Shown here: one piece after another, positions 1 through 12,200 of the stretch
Layout of the letters: every line of letters starts with the position of its first letter
Numbering within the stretch: the first letter of the stretch is position 1
Source: an uncultured Alphaproteobacteria bacterium
Lineage (GTDB): Bacteria > Pseudomonadota > Alphaproteobacteria > Rhizobiales > Rhizobiaceae
Assembly: GCA_929200315.1 (NCBI GenBank)
Contig: CAKMZB010000009.1
Coordinates: 1-64,000 of the forward strand
Reading direction: 5' to 3'
DNA length: 64,000 nucleotides
Translations under genes and position numbers: made by a program
Notes under the pieces: generated by a model
Database searches by the model: none
What the model saw: the letters and a program-made list of their open reading frames with translations, nothing else
What the model was told of the DNA's origin: nothing

Positions 1-3000
1 CCGTTCAATGCACCGCCCGTCCAGTTGAATGTATCAAGACCATCGGTGGCGCCACTGGCAGCCACGTCATCGCCGTAGATGATCCCCGTCGTTGTCCCGC
101 CGACCAGATTGTAGATGTCATTACCACGACCCATGATCACGTTGCCGTTGATGGTGCCTGCGCTGGTGGCAAACAGATTGCCGCCGGAATAGTCCGCGTC
201 ATCGTCGACGCCGTCGCGGTCAAGATCACCATCGCGGATGGCAATGCCTGAAACAGCATTCACCGTCACACCAGCAACGATGTCCAACGTGCCGCCAGCC
301 GAGGACAGGGTCTTGATGCCCGTGCCATAACCCATGCCATCGGTTGCACCACCGTTAATGGTGGCGCCTGCGGCAATGTCGAGATCAAACCCGCCGCCAA
401 AAGCCTGGGCTCGCACGCCGTCAGATCTGGCACCCGTCGCATTGATGGTCATTCCGCCAATGTTGCCAAAGGCCGTGCCGGAGCCATCGGCCTGGGTCAC
501 CACGCCGCCTGCAGCCGTGCCGCCGGCAGTGATTGTTCCCGCTCCGGTAACCGACGCAGTTGCATCGCCCCCTGCGCCTGGATTGGATGCATAGGCATAA
601 ACTGCGTTCACATCGCTGATGCCGGCTCCGCCCACCGTGGTCGAACCACCGGTCGCGTTAGCAAAGGCATCGCCGGTACCCAGCGCATTACCAAACACGC
701 CGTGGGACCCTGCCCCGGTTGTGGTCACCGCAGCGCCGGAGTTCTGGGCAATCGCATCGCCGGAGCCGTTGTTGATGGCCGCAACACCGCGGGCATTGTC
801 AGCAGTCGTATCAACCGTACCGCCGGAAGCAACTGCCTGAGCGACCGCTGCACTCGCAGCGTTCCGTATCTCAGCACGAAGACCGTCAGCCATCGCGCCA
901 TCGGTATCGACAACGCCGCCCGCCATGTCGATCAACGCATTACCGGTTCCAGTGGAGAGTGCATTAAGGCCATGAGCACTAGCACCATCGGTGTTCACCG
1001 TGCCCGCATCCATATCAACAAAAGCAACACCGGACCCGGCATTGTCTGCAGCCGCACCGCGTGAATCATCTGCCGTCGTGGTGATCGTACCGCCCGTCAG
1101 TCTAGCCGTAGCGTTACCAGTTGAGCCACCATCTCCATCTGCAAGGAGACCATCGGAACGCAGACCACTTGTCTGAACGGAACCCGACGTGATCTGCGCG
1201 GTGGCATCTGCCCCGGCTGCGATTCTTGCATAGACGCCCGTCGCATCGTCACCGCTTGTCGTAACTGCGCCACCTTCGACAGTCGCGACAGCAGATCCGC
1301 CGCTACCGGTCGATCGTGCGACAACACCGCGGGAACCATCACTGGTGGTCGTTACTGTGCCGCCAGATGTCCGTGCAAACGCCTGAGCAGTGCTCGCACC
1401 ATTGAAGACAAGCGCCCGTATCCCGTCAGCCTGACTGCCATTCCCGTCCACATCTGTCGCAACGCTGCCACCCGACATGTCGACAACGGCGTTGCCTGTC
1501 CCATCTGCATGAGCGCTCAAGCCGATGGAGTTAGCGCCGCGAGTCTCAACAGACGCATCGTCTGTCATCGTCACCTGCACCTGGCCGGAACCATTGCTAC
1601 GAGCTTCTGCACCTTCGGCAGAGTTACCGAATGTATCAACCTCAACATCACCTGACAGGGCAACGGAGACAACAGCAGCACTGTTACCAGTGGATTCCGA
1701 AAATAGACCAGCTGCCCCACCGCCAGTGGTGGTCACAGTACCGCCCGATGCTGACGTAGCAGCCGCGCCGGCGCCTGTTGCAAGAGCGTGCAAGCCATGC
1801 GCTGCGGTGCCCTGCGTCGACACAGAAGCATCGTCGGCTATCGTGACCTGCACTGCGCCGCTGCCGTTCGTGACGGCGAGCGCACCCCGCGAGTTGTTTG
1901 TAAATGTCGTGACCTGCGCATCTCCTGACAATGCCACTGACACCAGAGCATTGCTGTTGCTTGTGGATTCAGCACGAAGACCGTCAGCAGTTGCGCCGTT
2001 CGTGGTCACCGTGCCGCCCGACATCGCGATCGATGCGGTGCCCGTACCCGCACCAAAGACCAGCGCGTGTAAACCGTATGCGTCGGTACCCTGTGTATCG
2101 ACTGCGCTGTCGCCCATCATCATGACCGTGACCGCGCCGGAGCCGTTCGACTGAGCCACAGCACCACGGGAACTATCCGTGGTGGTATCCACATCGGCAT
2201 CGCCGGAGACCTGAGCCGTCACCGCGCCGGAACCGCCATTGATCGATTCCGCACGAACACCATCGGCAGTCGCGCCCGTCGTTGTCACAGACCCACCGCT
2301 GGCATCCGCCACAGCATCCGCATTGCCGGTCGCCGCCGCAAACACACCGTGCGCGTTGGCGCCACTCGTATCCACATCAGCCCCGGCAGCAGAAGCAAAG
2401 GCCTGACCATCTGCACCATTGGTGATCGCTGCGACACCGCGGGAGCCGTTTGTCTCGGTATTCACAATCCCGCCCCTGGCGACAGCTTGTGCATTCGCCG
2501 TGCTCGCCGCGTTCTGTATCTCGGCCCGCAAGCCGTCAGCCGTCGCACCATCGGTATCAACGGTGCCAGCCAACATATCGACTTCCGCATTGCCAGTGCC
2601 GGTGGCAATGGCATTGAGACCATGGGCGTTTGTGCCATCGGTGTTCACTGACCCGGCATCCATATCGACAGATGCCACACCGGACCCGGCATTCTCAGCC
2701 GCCGCACCCCGCGATCCGTCCGCCGTCGTGGTAATCGTACCGGATGTAACCATGGCAGTCGCTTGGCTGGATGCACCGACATTCTGAACCTCAGCACGCA
2801 GGCCGTCAGAATCGACCCCACTTGTATCGATTGTGGCAGTACCACCAATACCAGCCATTGCCCCGGCCTGGTCCGTGGAAATCGCATGCGCGCCCGCAGA
2901 ACCTTCGCCGGTCGTATCAACATCGGCAGTTTCCAACACACTTGCGATAGCGTTGTACTCCGCACTCGTGCCCGTCTGCTCCGCACGCAGACCATCGGCG

Positions 3001-5900
3001 CCGTCGCCGGACGTCGCGACGACCGAGTCGCCGGAAGCTTCGGCTATCGCATGCGCAAACGAATTGTGCAGGGCGTATATGCCGTGGCTGCTTGTACCAG
3101 CAGTTGTGATCGTGCCGCCGGACTGTTCGGCAAAGGAATCGTTGAAGTTAAAGACCCCCTGGCCGGCATTTGTCTCTGCCCGCACACCTTGCGAATTGTT
3201 ACCTTCGGTCTCCACTGTGCCACCACTCAGCAGAGCGTGCGCGCCGACGACCGGCGCATCAGGGCCCGCACCTTCCTGCAGTGCGTAAACGCCGTGGCTG
3301 TTAATATGGGATGTTAGGACGTCCCCGGCAAGAACCTGAGCCATGGCCGTTCCGGTACCTTGGCTCGGCGTGTCACGGGCGGTGACATAGGCGAAGAGGC
3401 CATAACCTTCACCCAAACGTGGGCTCGTGATCTGTGCCGCGTTGATATCGATCGTCCCGTCCGTTGTGCCGTTGAGCGTAACAAAGGCATTGCCGGAACC
3501 GTCATTCTGGGCGACAAGACCAGATCCATTCACAGCATTAATCGTTCCACCCGTCATCGATACGACGGCGTCTTCTTCGTTCGCATCCTGAGTGACATGC
3601 GCATAGGCAGCGTAGGGACCAAGGATGCCACCGTTGATTGCACCCGTCTGCTCAATGTTAATCGTTCCCGCCTCCATTGAAACAGTAGCTGCGCCTAAAC
3701 CGTCATTGCGCGCATGGAGCGAGTAGGACCTATTATCCTCGAACAGAGCAGCCTCGATAGTGGTGTTTATCGTACCAGGACCGCCACCAGCATTGTGCAT
3801 GCTTGTATGCGCGGTACTCGTATTACCTGCATCCGTTACTGAGGAGAAAACGCTGGCCAACAGGCGCGGACCCCGATGGTTTAACGTGCCACCACCAAAG
3901 ACTGCAGTCGCGGTACCTCCCTCAGCATTCAGCGCATAGACGCCGTAGGCTAGAATACCGTTATTGGTGAGGTCTGCTGTACCACCATTCATCTCAGCAC
4001 GGGCGGCACCAGTCGACGTAAATACGTTGCTAGTATTGCTGACTATCGCAGCAGCAATTTGCGATTCAAAACCGCTGGAATCTACCGTGCCTCCGTTGAA
4101 AATGGCAGTTGCATTGCCATTGGCATCATTTATTGCCTCAATGATAACCATCCGGGCACCAATATTTGTAAACGTTCCCGAATTGGCAATTGCAATGGCG
4201 TTTCCCGTCCTGGTAGGATCTGCTCCGAATACACGTGCCAGACCGTGACTTGCATCTCCTGGACCAGCTAAATCCATCCCTGGTATTGTTGTAACAGTGT
4301 TGTCGCCATCGAAGGTGACTATTGCATTCCCGTTGCCATGCTGCAGAGCTTGGACTGCAGAGACTTGCTGACCATAGATTTGAATGCTCCCGCCGTTGAC
4401 ATCGACAATGGCGTCGCCCGTGTCCATTGTGCCAACTTGGTCCATCACCTCTGCCGTATAGCCGCCACCCTCAAAAGTTAAGGATGAACCACTGTTTATG
4501 ATGATTTCCGCGTTCCCAAACCCGGCCTGGAGGGCATGACCCAACGAGACGACCTGACGGTTCGTACCTATCGGGACCAAAAAACGACTGCCCCTAACCA
4601 CAGGAGCGTCGCCGCCGTTACCAACTGTGATGCGGGCCGTTGACGCCGTTCCCGGGCTGGAACCGCCGGCTATCGCCTGCAAAACGACACTGCCCCTCTC
4701 CCTGGCGGCTACGGAACTGTCTCCAGTCACTTCCACCAACGCATTGCCCGTGCCTTGATGCGCTGCGAACAGAGCAGATGATGATTCAAACTCAACTTCG
4801 ACCGAACCACCAGTCATGGTAACGATCGCATTGCCTTCGGAGTCATCTTTGGTTTTCCAGGCAAAGGCACCATGGGCACCAACGGGCTCCGTCATCGGCA
4901 GTGGAAAATCTATCCCATCATCAGTACTAATCGTGCCGCCGTTTATACGAACGACTGCATCACCTTCACCACGGTGAACGGCAAATGCGCCCACAGCAAA
5001 ACCGCCATTGGTAATGGACGCTCCATCGTTCATCGTCACGATCGCATCGCCGGTGCCGAGCTCATTCCGGATTTCTGCAAACAAAGCCGCACCGGCATTG
5101 CCACTGGTGGTAACTGCCGCTCCGTTGTTGGTGATACTTGCATCGCCCAAAAGCGAATCATTGACCGCGTAGGCGCCGTTGGTCTGACGGACACTTGACG
5201 ACGTGACGTTAATACTTCCCGAATTGAGGATAATGGTGGCGTCAGCATCATTTAAGGGCTCGTCATTGTTCGCATCCCCAATGCCCAGGTTCTCAAGGAC
5301 CCCCGCCCTGATTCCATGGGCGGCTTGACCTGTTGTAATGATCTCTGGAGTGGCGCCGGCATTATTGCCGAAAATAACAGTGGCATCACTTGCCATTCTG
5401 TCATTGAGTCCTGCAAAAGCAACAGCGTCAATGCCAATCTGACCCACAATACTAGTAACCGTTGGCCCATCCCCAGACGTTATGATTTGATCAAAATTAA
5501 ACGCCTCAATGACGACATTTCTATTCAAACCACTGGCGGCAGCGGGATCAGTTAAGACGGCGATCCCATTTGCAGCTGCACCGCCCACCCCATCGGTGGC
5601 ATTGACGGTGGAATCATTGATTCTGAGGGTAAGATCGGCATCGGTGGCGCGATATATGACCCCGTCGACATAATCCGGATACTGGGTATCACCAATACCC
5701 ATACCATCACACACGATCGTATCGGGACCGGCGGTTTCCGGACCGCATTCTTCATCCGCTAGAGCTGAACCTACACCGAATGAGGCCGTCGCAACCGCGG
5801 AGGCCAAAACAATTCCGCAAACGTAAGGCGCACAGCTCACAACCTTGCCCTTGTACTTCGTCAGGCGTCCGCCACGAGTGGTCTGTTTAATCCGGTCCAT
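1..5900 (-). CDS. Giant autotransporter passenger protein, copy 1 (3' end off window)
   Basis: An open frame runs from ATG at 5900 to the left edge without a stop, giving at least 1966 codons; the C-terminus lies outside the window. Residues 1 to about 45 form a signal peptide with a long Lys/Arg-rich n-region (MDRIKQTTRGGRLTKYKGK). Two Cys follow shortly after the cleavage region. The rest is a Gly/Ala/Thr/Asp-rich beta-solenoid of roughly 30-residue rungs carrying DGLRAE, SRGVAA and AHGLNA signatures. It is a paralogue of the gene at 6221-12703, sharing leader, signal peptide and the stem segment FNWTGG near the window edge, but its passenger is about 368 residues longer. By analogy a C-terminal beta-barrel should follow off-window, making it a type V secreted surface protein. 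Adhesion is the usual family role but is not shown here. Confidence 0.88.
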   Translation of the reverse strand, partial: MDRIKQTTRGGRLTKYKGKVVSCAPYVCGIVLASAVATASFGVGSALADEECGPETAGPDTIVCDGMGIGDTQYPDYVDGVIYRATDADLTLRINDSTVNATDGVGGAAANGIAVLTDPAAASGLNRNVVIEAFNFDQIITSGDGPTVTSIVGQIGIDAVAFAGLNDRMASDATVIFGNNAGATPEIITTGQAAHGIRAGVLENLGIGDANNDEPLNDADATIILNSGSINVTSSSVRQTNGAYAVNDSLLGDASITNNGAAVTTSGNAGAALFAEIRNELGTGDAIVTMNDGASITNGGFAVGAFAVHRGEGDAVVRINGGTISTDDGIDFPLPMTEPVGAHGAFAWKTKDDSEGNAIVTMTGGSVEVEFESSSALFAAHQGTGNALVEVTGDSSVAARERGSVVLQAIAGGSSPGTASTARITVGNGGDAPVVRGSRFLVPIGTNRQVVSLGHALQAGFGNAEIIINSGSSLTFEGGGYTAEVMDQVGTMDTGDAIVDVNGGSIQIYGQQVSAVQALQHGNGNAIVTFDGDNTVTTIPGMDLAGPGDASHGLARVFGADPTRTGNAIAIANSGTFTNIGARMVIIEAINDANGNATAIFNGGTVDSSGFESQIAAAIVSNTSNVFTSTGAARAEMNGGTADLTNNGILAYGVYALNAEGGTATAVFGGGTLNHRGPRLLASVFSSVTDAGNTSTAHTSMHNAGGGPGTINTTIEAALFEDNRSYSLHARNDGLGAATVSMEAGTINIEQTGAINGGILGPYAAYAHVTQDANEEDAVVSMTGGTINAVNGSGLVAQNDGSGNAFVTLNGTTDGTIDINAAQITSPRLGEGYGLFAYVTARDTPSQGTGTAMAQVLAGDVLTSHINSHGVYALQEGAGPDAPVVGAHALLSGGTVETEGNNSQGVRAETNAGQGVFNFNDSFAEQSGGTITTAGTSSHGIYALHNSFAHAIAEASGDSVVATSGDGADGLRAEQTGTSAEYNAIASVLETADVDTTGEGSAGAHAISTDQAGAMAGIGGTATIDTSGVDSDGLRAEVQNVGASSQATAMVTSGTITTTADGSRGAAAENAGSGVASVDMDAGSVNTDGTNAHGLNAIATGTGNAEVDMLAGTVDTDGATADGLRAEIQNAASTANAQAVARGGIVNTETNGSRGVAAITNGADGQAFASAAGADVDTSGANAHGVFAAATGNADAVADASGGSVTTTGATADGVRAESINGGSGAVTAQVSGDADVDTTTDSSRGAVAQSNGSGAVTVMMMGDSAVDTQGTDAYGLHALVFGAGTGTASIAMSGGTVTTNGATADGLRAESTSNSNALVSVALSGDAQVTTFTNNSRGALAVTNGSGAVQVTIADDASVSTQGTAAHGLHALATGAGAAATSASGGTVTTTGGGAAGLFSESTGNSAAVVSVALSGDVEVDTFGNSAEGAEARSNGSGQVQVTMTDDASVETRGANSIGLSAHADGTGNAVVDMSGGSVATDVDGNGSQADGIRALVFNGASTAQAFARTSGGTVTTTSDGSRGVVARSTGSGGSAVATVEGGAVTTSGDDATGVYARIAAGADATAQITSGSVQTSGLRSDGLLADGDGGSTGNATARLTGGTITTTADDSRGAAADNAGSGVAFVDMDAGTVNTDGASAHGLNALSTGTGNALIDMAGGVVDTDGAMADGLRAEIRNAASAAVAQAVASGGTVDTTADNARGVAAINNGSGDAIAQNSGAAVTTTGAGSHGVFGNALGTGDAFANATGGSTTVGGAGISDVNAVYAYASNPGAGGDATASVTGAGTITAGGTAAGGVVTQADGSGTAFGNIGGMTINATGARSDGVRAQAFGGGFDLDIAAGATINGGATDGMGYGTGIKTLSSAGGTLDIVAGVTVNAVSGIAIRDGDLDRDGVDDDADYSGGNLFATSAGTINGNVIMGRGNDIYNLVGGTTTGIIYGDDVAASGATDGLDTFNWTGGALN
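640..3290 (-). repeat. Three-rung protein super-repeat within autotransporter copy 1
   Basis: The translated passenger here cycles through three kinds of rung: an H/Y type (AHGLNAL, AYGLHAL), a D type (ADGLRAE) and an R type (SRGAAAE, ARGVAAI). By hand count there are about ten D-type rungs. One full cycle is about 91 residues (273 bases). Limits are approximate because the outer cycles are degenerate. Confidence 0.75.
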
Positions 5901-6130
5901 CAAAAATACTCACAAGGGCCCAAGTCGCGGGGCGCCAAATCGCTGTTACAGGACTCGATCCGACGGATGTCGGTTCGAGTGACTGCAAACAACTTTCTCC
6001 CAACATGGTTAAGAAAGGCTTCCACCGTTGGGCCAAGGGGTAAAATTGCGCTACTTTCACCCCCAATGAAGCGATAATTGCCTGGGTCAGCTAAAAAGAC
6101 GGGCGGTTTTGTTCAGATCCACGGATAGGT
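5901..6130 (-). promoter_or_regulatory. Duplicated upstream leader, copy 1
   Basis: This stretch contains no gene. It aligns closely with the sequence upstream of the second autotransporter (12704-12945), including the shared blocks cacaagggccca, ggcgccaaatcgctgtt, gtgactgcaaacaactttct and the diverged distal part gacgggcgattttg. The duplication therefore covered the promoter and 5' leader as well as the gene. I could not assign -35/-10 boxes. There is no strong Shine-Dalgarno sequence before the ATG at 5900. Confidence 0.7.
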
Positions 6131-6163
6131 GTAGCAGCAGTCATTTTGCCCCTGTCAAGAACG

Positions 6164-6198
6164 AAAAACCCCGCTGATGGACCACATCAACGGGGTTT
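6164..6198 (-). terminator. Rho-independent terminator of autotransporter copy 2
   Basis: Read on the minus strand, just after the stop codon of the gene ending at 6221, AAACCCCGTTGATG pairs with CATCAGCGGGGTTT. The stem is about 14 bp with one G-U pair and a 5-base loop, and the descending arm ends in TTTTT. It separates the two tandem genes, so copy 1 must use its own promoter. Confidence 0.9.
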
Positions 6199-6220
6199 GA
6201 TCGATCGTATGGCTGGGCCT

Positions 6221-9200
6221 CTACCAGTTGATCATGACACCAGCATTGGCTGACATGGCATCCATGCCTTCATGCCGATTGAAGACACTTTGCTGGTAAG
6301 TCCCCTGGAGGTAGGCAGTGACATTCTCCTCGACATGGAATTCGCCGCCAATGCCGATTTCCCACCAGGTGCTCTCGCGGGTCGATTTCAGCTGCGCGCC
6401 GTTATAGTCGACGGAGGTTGTCGACAGGGAATCGTGCCAAATGTTGGTAACGATATAGGCGTAGTCACTGGATGATGCGGTCTCTGATTCCTCATCCAGG
6501 CTGAAGTTGAGGTTGGCCCCAAGGCGCGCACGCAGCATACGGTTGCTCGACAGATCCACCACATTGCCACGCGTATCGGTGAACGAGCCAACGCCGCTGG
6601 CATGTTTGCCGATCAGCTGCCATTGCGGCGTGATCGAAATGTCCTCGTCCAGCTGGAATTCGTGGCCGGATTCAATCGACAGCATCACAAGACGCCCGGC
6701 CACATCTTCGGCCAGGACCTCGTCTGTGACCGTGTCATAGTCCGTGGTCAGCCAGTTGTACTGGCTCTGGATGTCCACATAGGCGCCATCGTTGTTGTAC
6801 CAGGTGGCCGTGGCACCAACACCAAAGGCCTGGGTATCCACATCAGCGAAGCTCGACATGCCCTGGACATCCGCACCGGAAGTTGAGCCCTGAAGCGTCA
6901 GGCCGAAGACCCATTGGCCATTCTCATCTTCTTCGGTGGGGATATCGATCCCCGCCTGGAAGCCACCAACAGTCTGCTCGTAATCGCCATAACCGGAGGT
7001 CGTGTGGAAGGTGTTGGCATCCTTTTTATGTCCCCAGAACCGGGTCCATGCACTTTTGATCTCAAAGTCACCGGTCGCATCATCTTTGGAATGACGGTGC
7101 CAACCAACGCGCTCCACAAGGGTGGGAGCATCCATCGCATCGAACCAGATATGTGGTGTCTGCTCATAGGGCGGACGCACCACATCATCAAAGACGCGCA
7201 GGAACCACTGCTGACCATCCAGCACCAGCTGGTAGTCGAAAGTACCAGAGGAAACAGAGCCACCAGCGAGGACGAAGTCGTTGGCATCGGTGGACCCACC
7301 GGTCACATCAACAACGAGGACATCATTGCCCGTTGCATCTTCCGGCGGTGCGGTGATGTTAGCGACCGAGATCGTTGAGGTGCCTGTTACAGCACCAGCT
7401 ATGATCATGGTGTCGGCCACATCATTTTCAAAGTCGACATCGGTGAAGAAGACACCACCACCCTGATAATTGCTGGAAATATCGATGAAGTTTCCGGTCG
7501 TGCCGTTCAACGCATTGATGCTCGTGCCCGCAGTATGAACCACGCTACCAGTCACGAAGAGATCGTTTGTGATGTTGAGCGTGTTTCCGTTCTGCAAGAA
7601 CAGCCCCTGCCCCGGGTCACCACCGGTCACCAGCGTGGCCGTTCCATTGACGGAATCGTTAAACGTCGTCACGCCGCCGATCAGGTGGATCTGCTCCCAG
7701 TTGATCACGGTCTGCGTGTCGATGGCCTGCGTGCCGCCAGGGCCAGGGAAGTTCTTGTCGAAGATATTGAGCACGTCGATGAAGCCGTCAGCGGTCGAGA
7801 CATCATCACCACCATCGAGGATCTCCGAGCGCAGGCCGTTGCCGCCATCATAGTCGGATGCAGCAAAGACGTTACCCGTGTCCGACCCGTCCTGGCCGCG
7901 ATATGCACCGTCGAGCTGACCGCCGGTCCAGTTGAACGCATCATTGCCGTCCGTGACGCCACTCGCCGCAACGTCATCGCCGTAAATGTTGCCGTCGGTA
8001 AGGCCGTCAACCAGATCGTAGCGGTCATCACCACGGCCCAGGATCACATCGCCGTTGATCGTGCCCGCCGAGGTGGCAAATAGATTGCCGCCCGAATGGT
8101 TCATATCATTGTCAACACCATCGCGGTCCAGATCACCATCGCGAATGGCGATGTTGGAGAGCGCGTTCACCGTCACACCGGTTGCAATATTTAGCGTACC
8201 GCCGGCAGAAGACAGCGTCTTGATGCCTGTGCCGGCCCGTAGCAAACCATCTAGCGCACCACCATTGATTGTGGTGCCTGTGGCAATGTCGATATTAAAA
8301 CCACCACCAAAAGACTGCGCACGTACACCGTCCGATCTGAGACCCTGAGCATTGATCGTCACACCGCCAATGGTGCCACGGGCCTGGCCTGATCCTTCAA
8401 CCTGCATGACCACACCGCCAGCATTGTCGCCGTCGACGTCGATCATCGTACCCGGACCGCTCACCATGGCGACCGCGTCGCCCGCGGCCAACCCATTGGA
8501 TTTATAGGCATAGACCCCGTTCGCACCGTCTGCGGTCACCGTGGTGGTGCCGCCATTGGCCTGGGCATCAGCATTTCCCGATCCAGCAGATTCGGCATAG
8601 ACGCCGTGCGATCCTGCCCCCCTCGTAATAATGTCGGCCCCATTGTTCTGGGCCGTGACGAGGCCTGAACCATTGCCGATGGCCGCAATACCGCGGGCAT
8701 TGTCCGCGGACGTGTCAATCGAACCACCCGAAGCTATGGCCTGTGCCGTTGCCATACTGGCCGCGTTGGCGATCTCAGCCCGCAGGCCGTCTGCTCCGAC
8801 GCCGGCCGTGGTAACCGTACCGCCCGACATCGTGATCAGCGCATTGCCAGTTCCGCTTGAAAAAGCAGCCAAACCAACGGATCCAGCACCGCGAGTCTCA
8901 ACAGACGCAGTACCGGCCATCGTGACCTGCGCCTGGCCGGACCCGTTGCTGCGAGCTCCCGCACCCAGGGCAAAGTCACCGAACGTATCAACGTCAACAA
9001 TCCCTAACAGTGAAACGGAAACAAGAGCTGCACTGTTGCCGGTGGATTCAGCGAACATGCCCAATGCACCGGCACCCTCGGTGCTTACGGAGCCCTCGCC
9101 TGCACGAACATTGGCCGGACCGGAACCTGATGTAAAAGCGTGAAGACCATGTGATTCAGTACCCTCAGTCGACACAGAAACGTTGGTACCCTCAGCTATA

Positions 9201-12200
9201 GACACCTGCGCCAGACCAGAGCCAACGGCAAGTGCAACAGCACCACGAGAATTGTCTGCAGTAGTCGTAACCTGCGCATTTCCAGAAAGTGCGACTGTTA
9301 CCGCCGCCGCGCTGCTGTTATTTGTTGATTCAGCGCGAAGACCGTCAGCATTTGCACCGGTGGTGGCAACAATACCATCGGAGATATCGATCTCGGCTCC
9401 GCCAGAGCCTGTCGCAAGGGCATTCAAACCATGGGAGTTTGAACCGCTCGTCCGCACCTGCCCAGGGTTGCTCATATCAATTCTCGCAAGACCGGCCCCA
9501 TTGTTCTCAACAGCAACACCGCGGGCATTGGCCGCTGAGGTGTTCACCGTGCCGCCGGTGAAAAAGGCCTGAGCGTTGGAACTGTTGGCCGCGTTGGTGA
9601 TCTCCGCCCGCAGACCGTCCGCACCAGCGCCGTTCGTGTCCACCACACCATCATTCATGGTGACCATCGCGGTGTTTGTACCCGCTCCGAAGACCAGCGC
9701 GTGCAGGCCATAGGCGTTGGCGCCCTGGGTCTCGACGTTGCCGTCTTCCATCAAAACCATAACCTCGCCTGAACCGTTGGACCGGGCAAAAGCACCGCGG
9801 GAACCATCCGTGCTGGTATCAACATCCGCATCGCCGGAAATCTGCGCCTGAACATTGCCGGAACCGCCATTGATCGATTCCGCACGAACGCCATCGGACG
9901 TTGCTCCGATCGTCGTGACAAACCCGCCGCTCGCATCAGCCACAGCATCTGCATTGCCGGTCGCTGCCGCAAACACACCATGAGCGTTCGCGCCACTCGT
10001 ATCCACATCCGCATCGGCGGCCGAGGCGAAAGCACGGCCATCTGCACCATCGGTGATCGCCGCAATACCGCGCGAGCCATCAGCGGATGTGTTCACAGAC
10101 CCACCGTTCGCGACAGCTTGTGCATCCGCACCGCTTGCTGCGTTCTGTATCTCAGCACGAAGACCGTCGGCCATCGCACCGTCGGTATCGACAGCACCAC
10201 CAGCCATCTCAATCGCCGCCATGCCCGTTCCGGTGGCGAGTGCGTAGAGCCCGTAGCCGCCTGTGCCATCGGTGTTTATTGAGCCGGCATCCATATCAAC
10301 AAGTGCAGTACCGGAGCCGGCATTTTGTGCAACAAGGCCAGAGCCACGCGTTGCATTGATTTCACCGCCGGTCATCTGCGCTCGGGCGATTGAAGTATTG
10401 CTGCCCTGCGAAACATGCGCAAAGGCCGCATAGCCTTGGTCGGCATCAAAGTTAATCGTTCCCGCCTCCATGGAGACGGTCGCGGCACCAAGCCCCGCGT
10501 TGCGCGCCAGAAGCGAGAAGGAACGCAAAGCGTCGGTGGCGAACGGGTTGGACACTGTGGTGTTTATCGTGCCAGCGCCATCATTGCCTTCATCATACAT
10601 GCGCACCGACGCAGCGCTGGTGTTGGTTGCGTTTGTAATTGAAGCGACCACGCTGCCCACCAGCTGCGTGCCTTCATGGTTCAACGTTCCGCCGCCAAAG
10701 AGTGCGTTGGCTGCACCGGCCTCGCTGTTGAGCGCATAGATGGCGTAGGACAGGCCGCCGGTATTGGTCAGATCAGCCGTGCCGCCGTTCATTTCAGCCT
10801 GTGCGATGCCTGTTGCCAGGAAACCAGCATCAAAGTTGCTGACTTCAGCACGGGCAATCATCGACTGAAGCCCAGTGGAATCCGCATCACCGCCATTGAA
10901 CGCCGCCGTTGCGTTGCCGGCGGCTTGGTTCAGTGCGTACAGAATATTGATTGCGGTGCCTTCGGCGTCGAAATTCCCTTCCTCGGCAATGGCTGTGGCG
11001 TTGCCAGTTCTGAGGGATCGGTCGGTATCAAGACCGCCGACCAGCGCGAAACCATGGCTGAGGCTGGACGGGGCCGTAAAGTTACCGCCCGGGGTTGTTA
11101 TGATGGTCGGTCCGGTGCCCAACATCTGGTCACCAAGGGTGACCATGGCATCGCCGTTGCCCTGTTGAACGGCCTGTGCGACATTGGCCCCAACACCATA
11201 GGTCTGGATGGTGCCACCATTGACATTAATAATGGCGTCCCCGGTGTCATCGATAACGCCGTCCACGTCCTGGACCCGCGCCGTGTAACCAAACCCCTCA
11301 TACGTGATGGAGGAACCACCGTTCACGATAATTTCAGCATTGCCGTAACCGGCCTGCACAGCAAGACCCAACGAAACGGCCTGACGGGTTACCCCCATCG
11401 GAAGAGGATCGTCATCGCGGCTGGCTTCAATTCTAGCATCACCATCAACGGTAATGCGGGCGGTTGTCGCATTTCCTGCACTCGAGCCATTCGCCACCGC
11501 AGCAAGAGCGTTGCCGCCGATTTCCCGGGAGGCAACAAAACTGTCACCGCTGACGTTCACCAAAGCATTGCCGTCGCCCTGATTGGCAGCATACAGACCA
11601 AATGACGTTGAAAGCTCAACCTCGACGGAACCGCCGGTCATCGTCACGGTAGCATCGCCCGCAGAAGCTGCTTTATCCTTGAAAGCAAAGGCACCGTGAG
11701 CGTTTTCTGGCGGCCCAATTGGGGGGAAATCAACCCCATCGTCTGTGTTGATCGTGCCGCCCTCAATTCGAACGGTGGCATCCCCTTCACCCCGATGAAC
11801 AGCAAAGGCGCCCGCCGCCGAGCCGCCATTTGTGATAGAAGCGCCAGCGGACAGCGTTACAGCTGCAGTGCCCGTACCGAGTTCGTTTCGGATTTCTGCA
11901 AACAGAGCCGACCCGGCGTCACCAGTGGTGATAACGGCCGCACCGCTGTTGGTAATAATTGCGTCACCAAGAGCAGAATCGTTGAGGGCGTAGGCGCCAT
12001 TGCTTTGGAAACCCGCCGCCGACGTAACGCGGATCGTACCCGAACGCAGGTCAACCGTAGCGTCAGCATCATTTGTCGGTTTACTCAGATTTGCATCTTC
12101 AAGAACCGCAGCGCGTATCCCGTGGGCCTCACGGCCTGTTGTTATAATTTCTGGAGTCGTACCCGCCACATTGTTGCCAAAGATCACCGTCGCGTTGCTG

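Noticed and set aside
640-10200. Possible CRISPR or tandem-repeat array
   Set aside because: Repeats are imperfect, about 90 or 273 bases, continuous, and explained by the translated beta-solenoid rungs; there are no spacers or cas genes.
10676-11605. A 309-codon plus-strand open frame and many other long plus-strand frames across 334-12700
   Set aside because: They are antisense to the two autotransporter genes; their low-complexity, repeat-driven composition mirrors the minus-strand beta-solenoid and shows no known domain.
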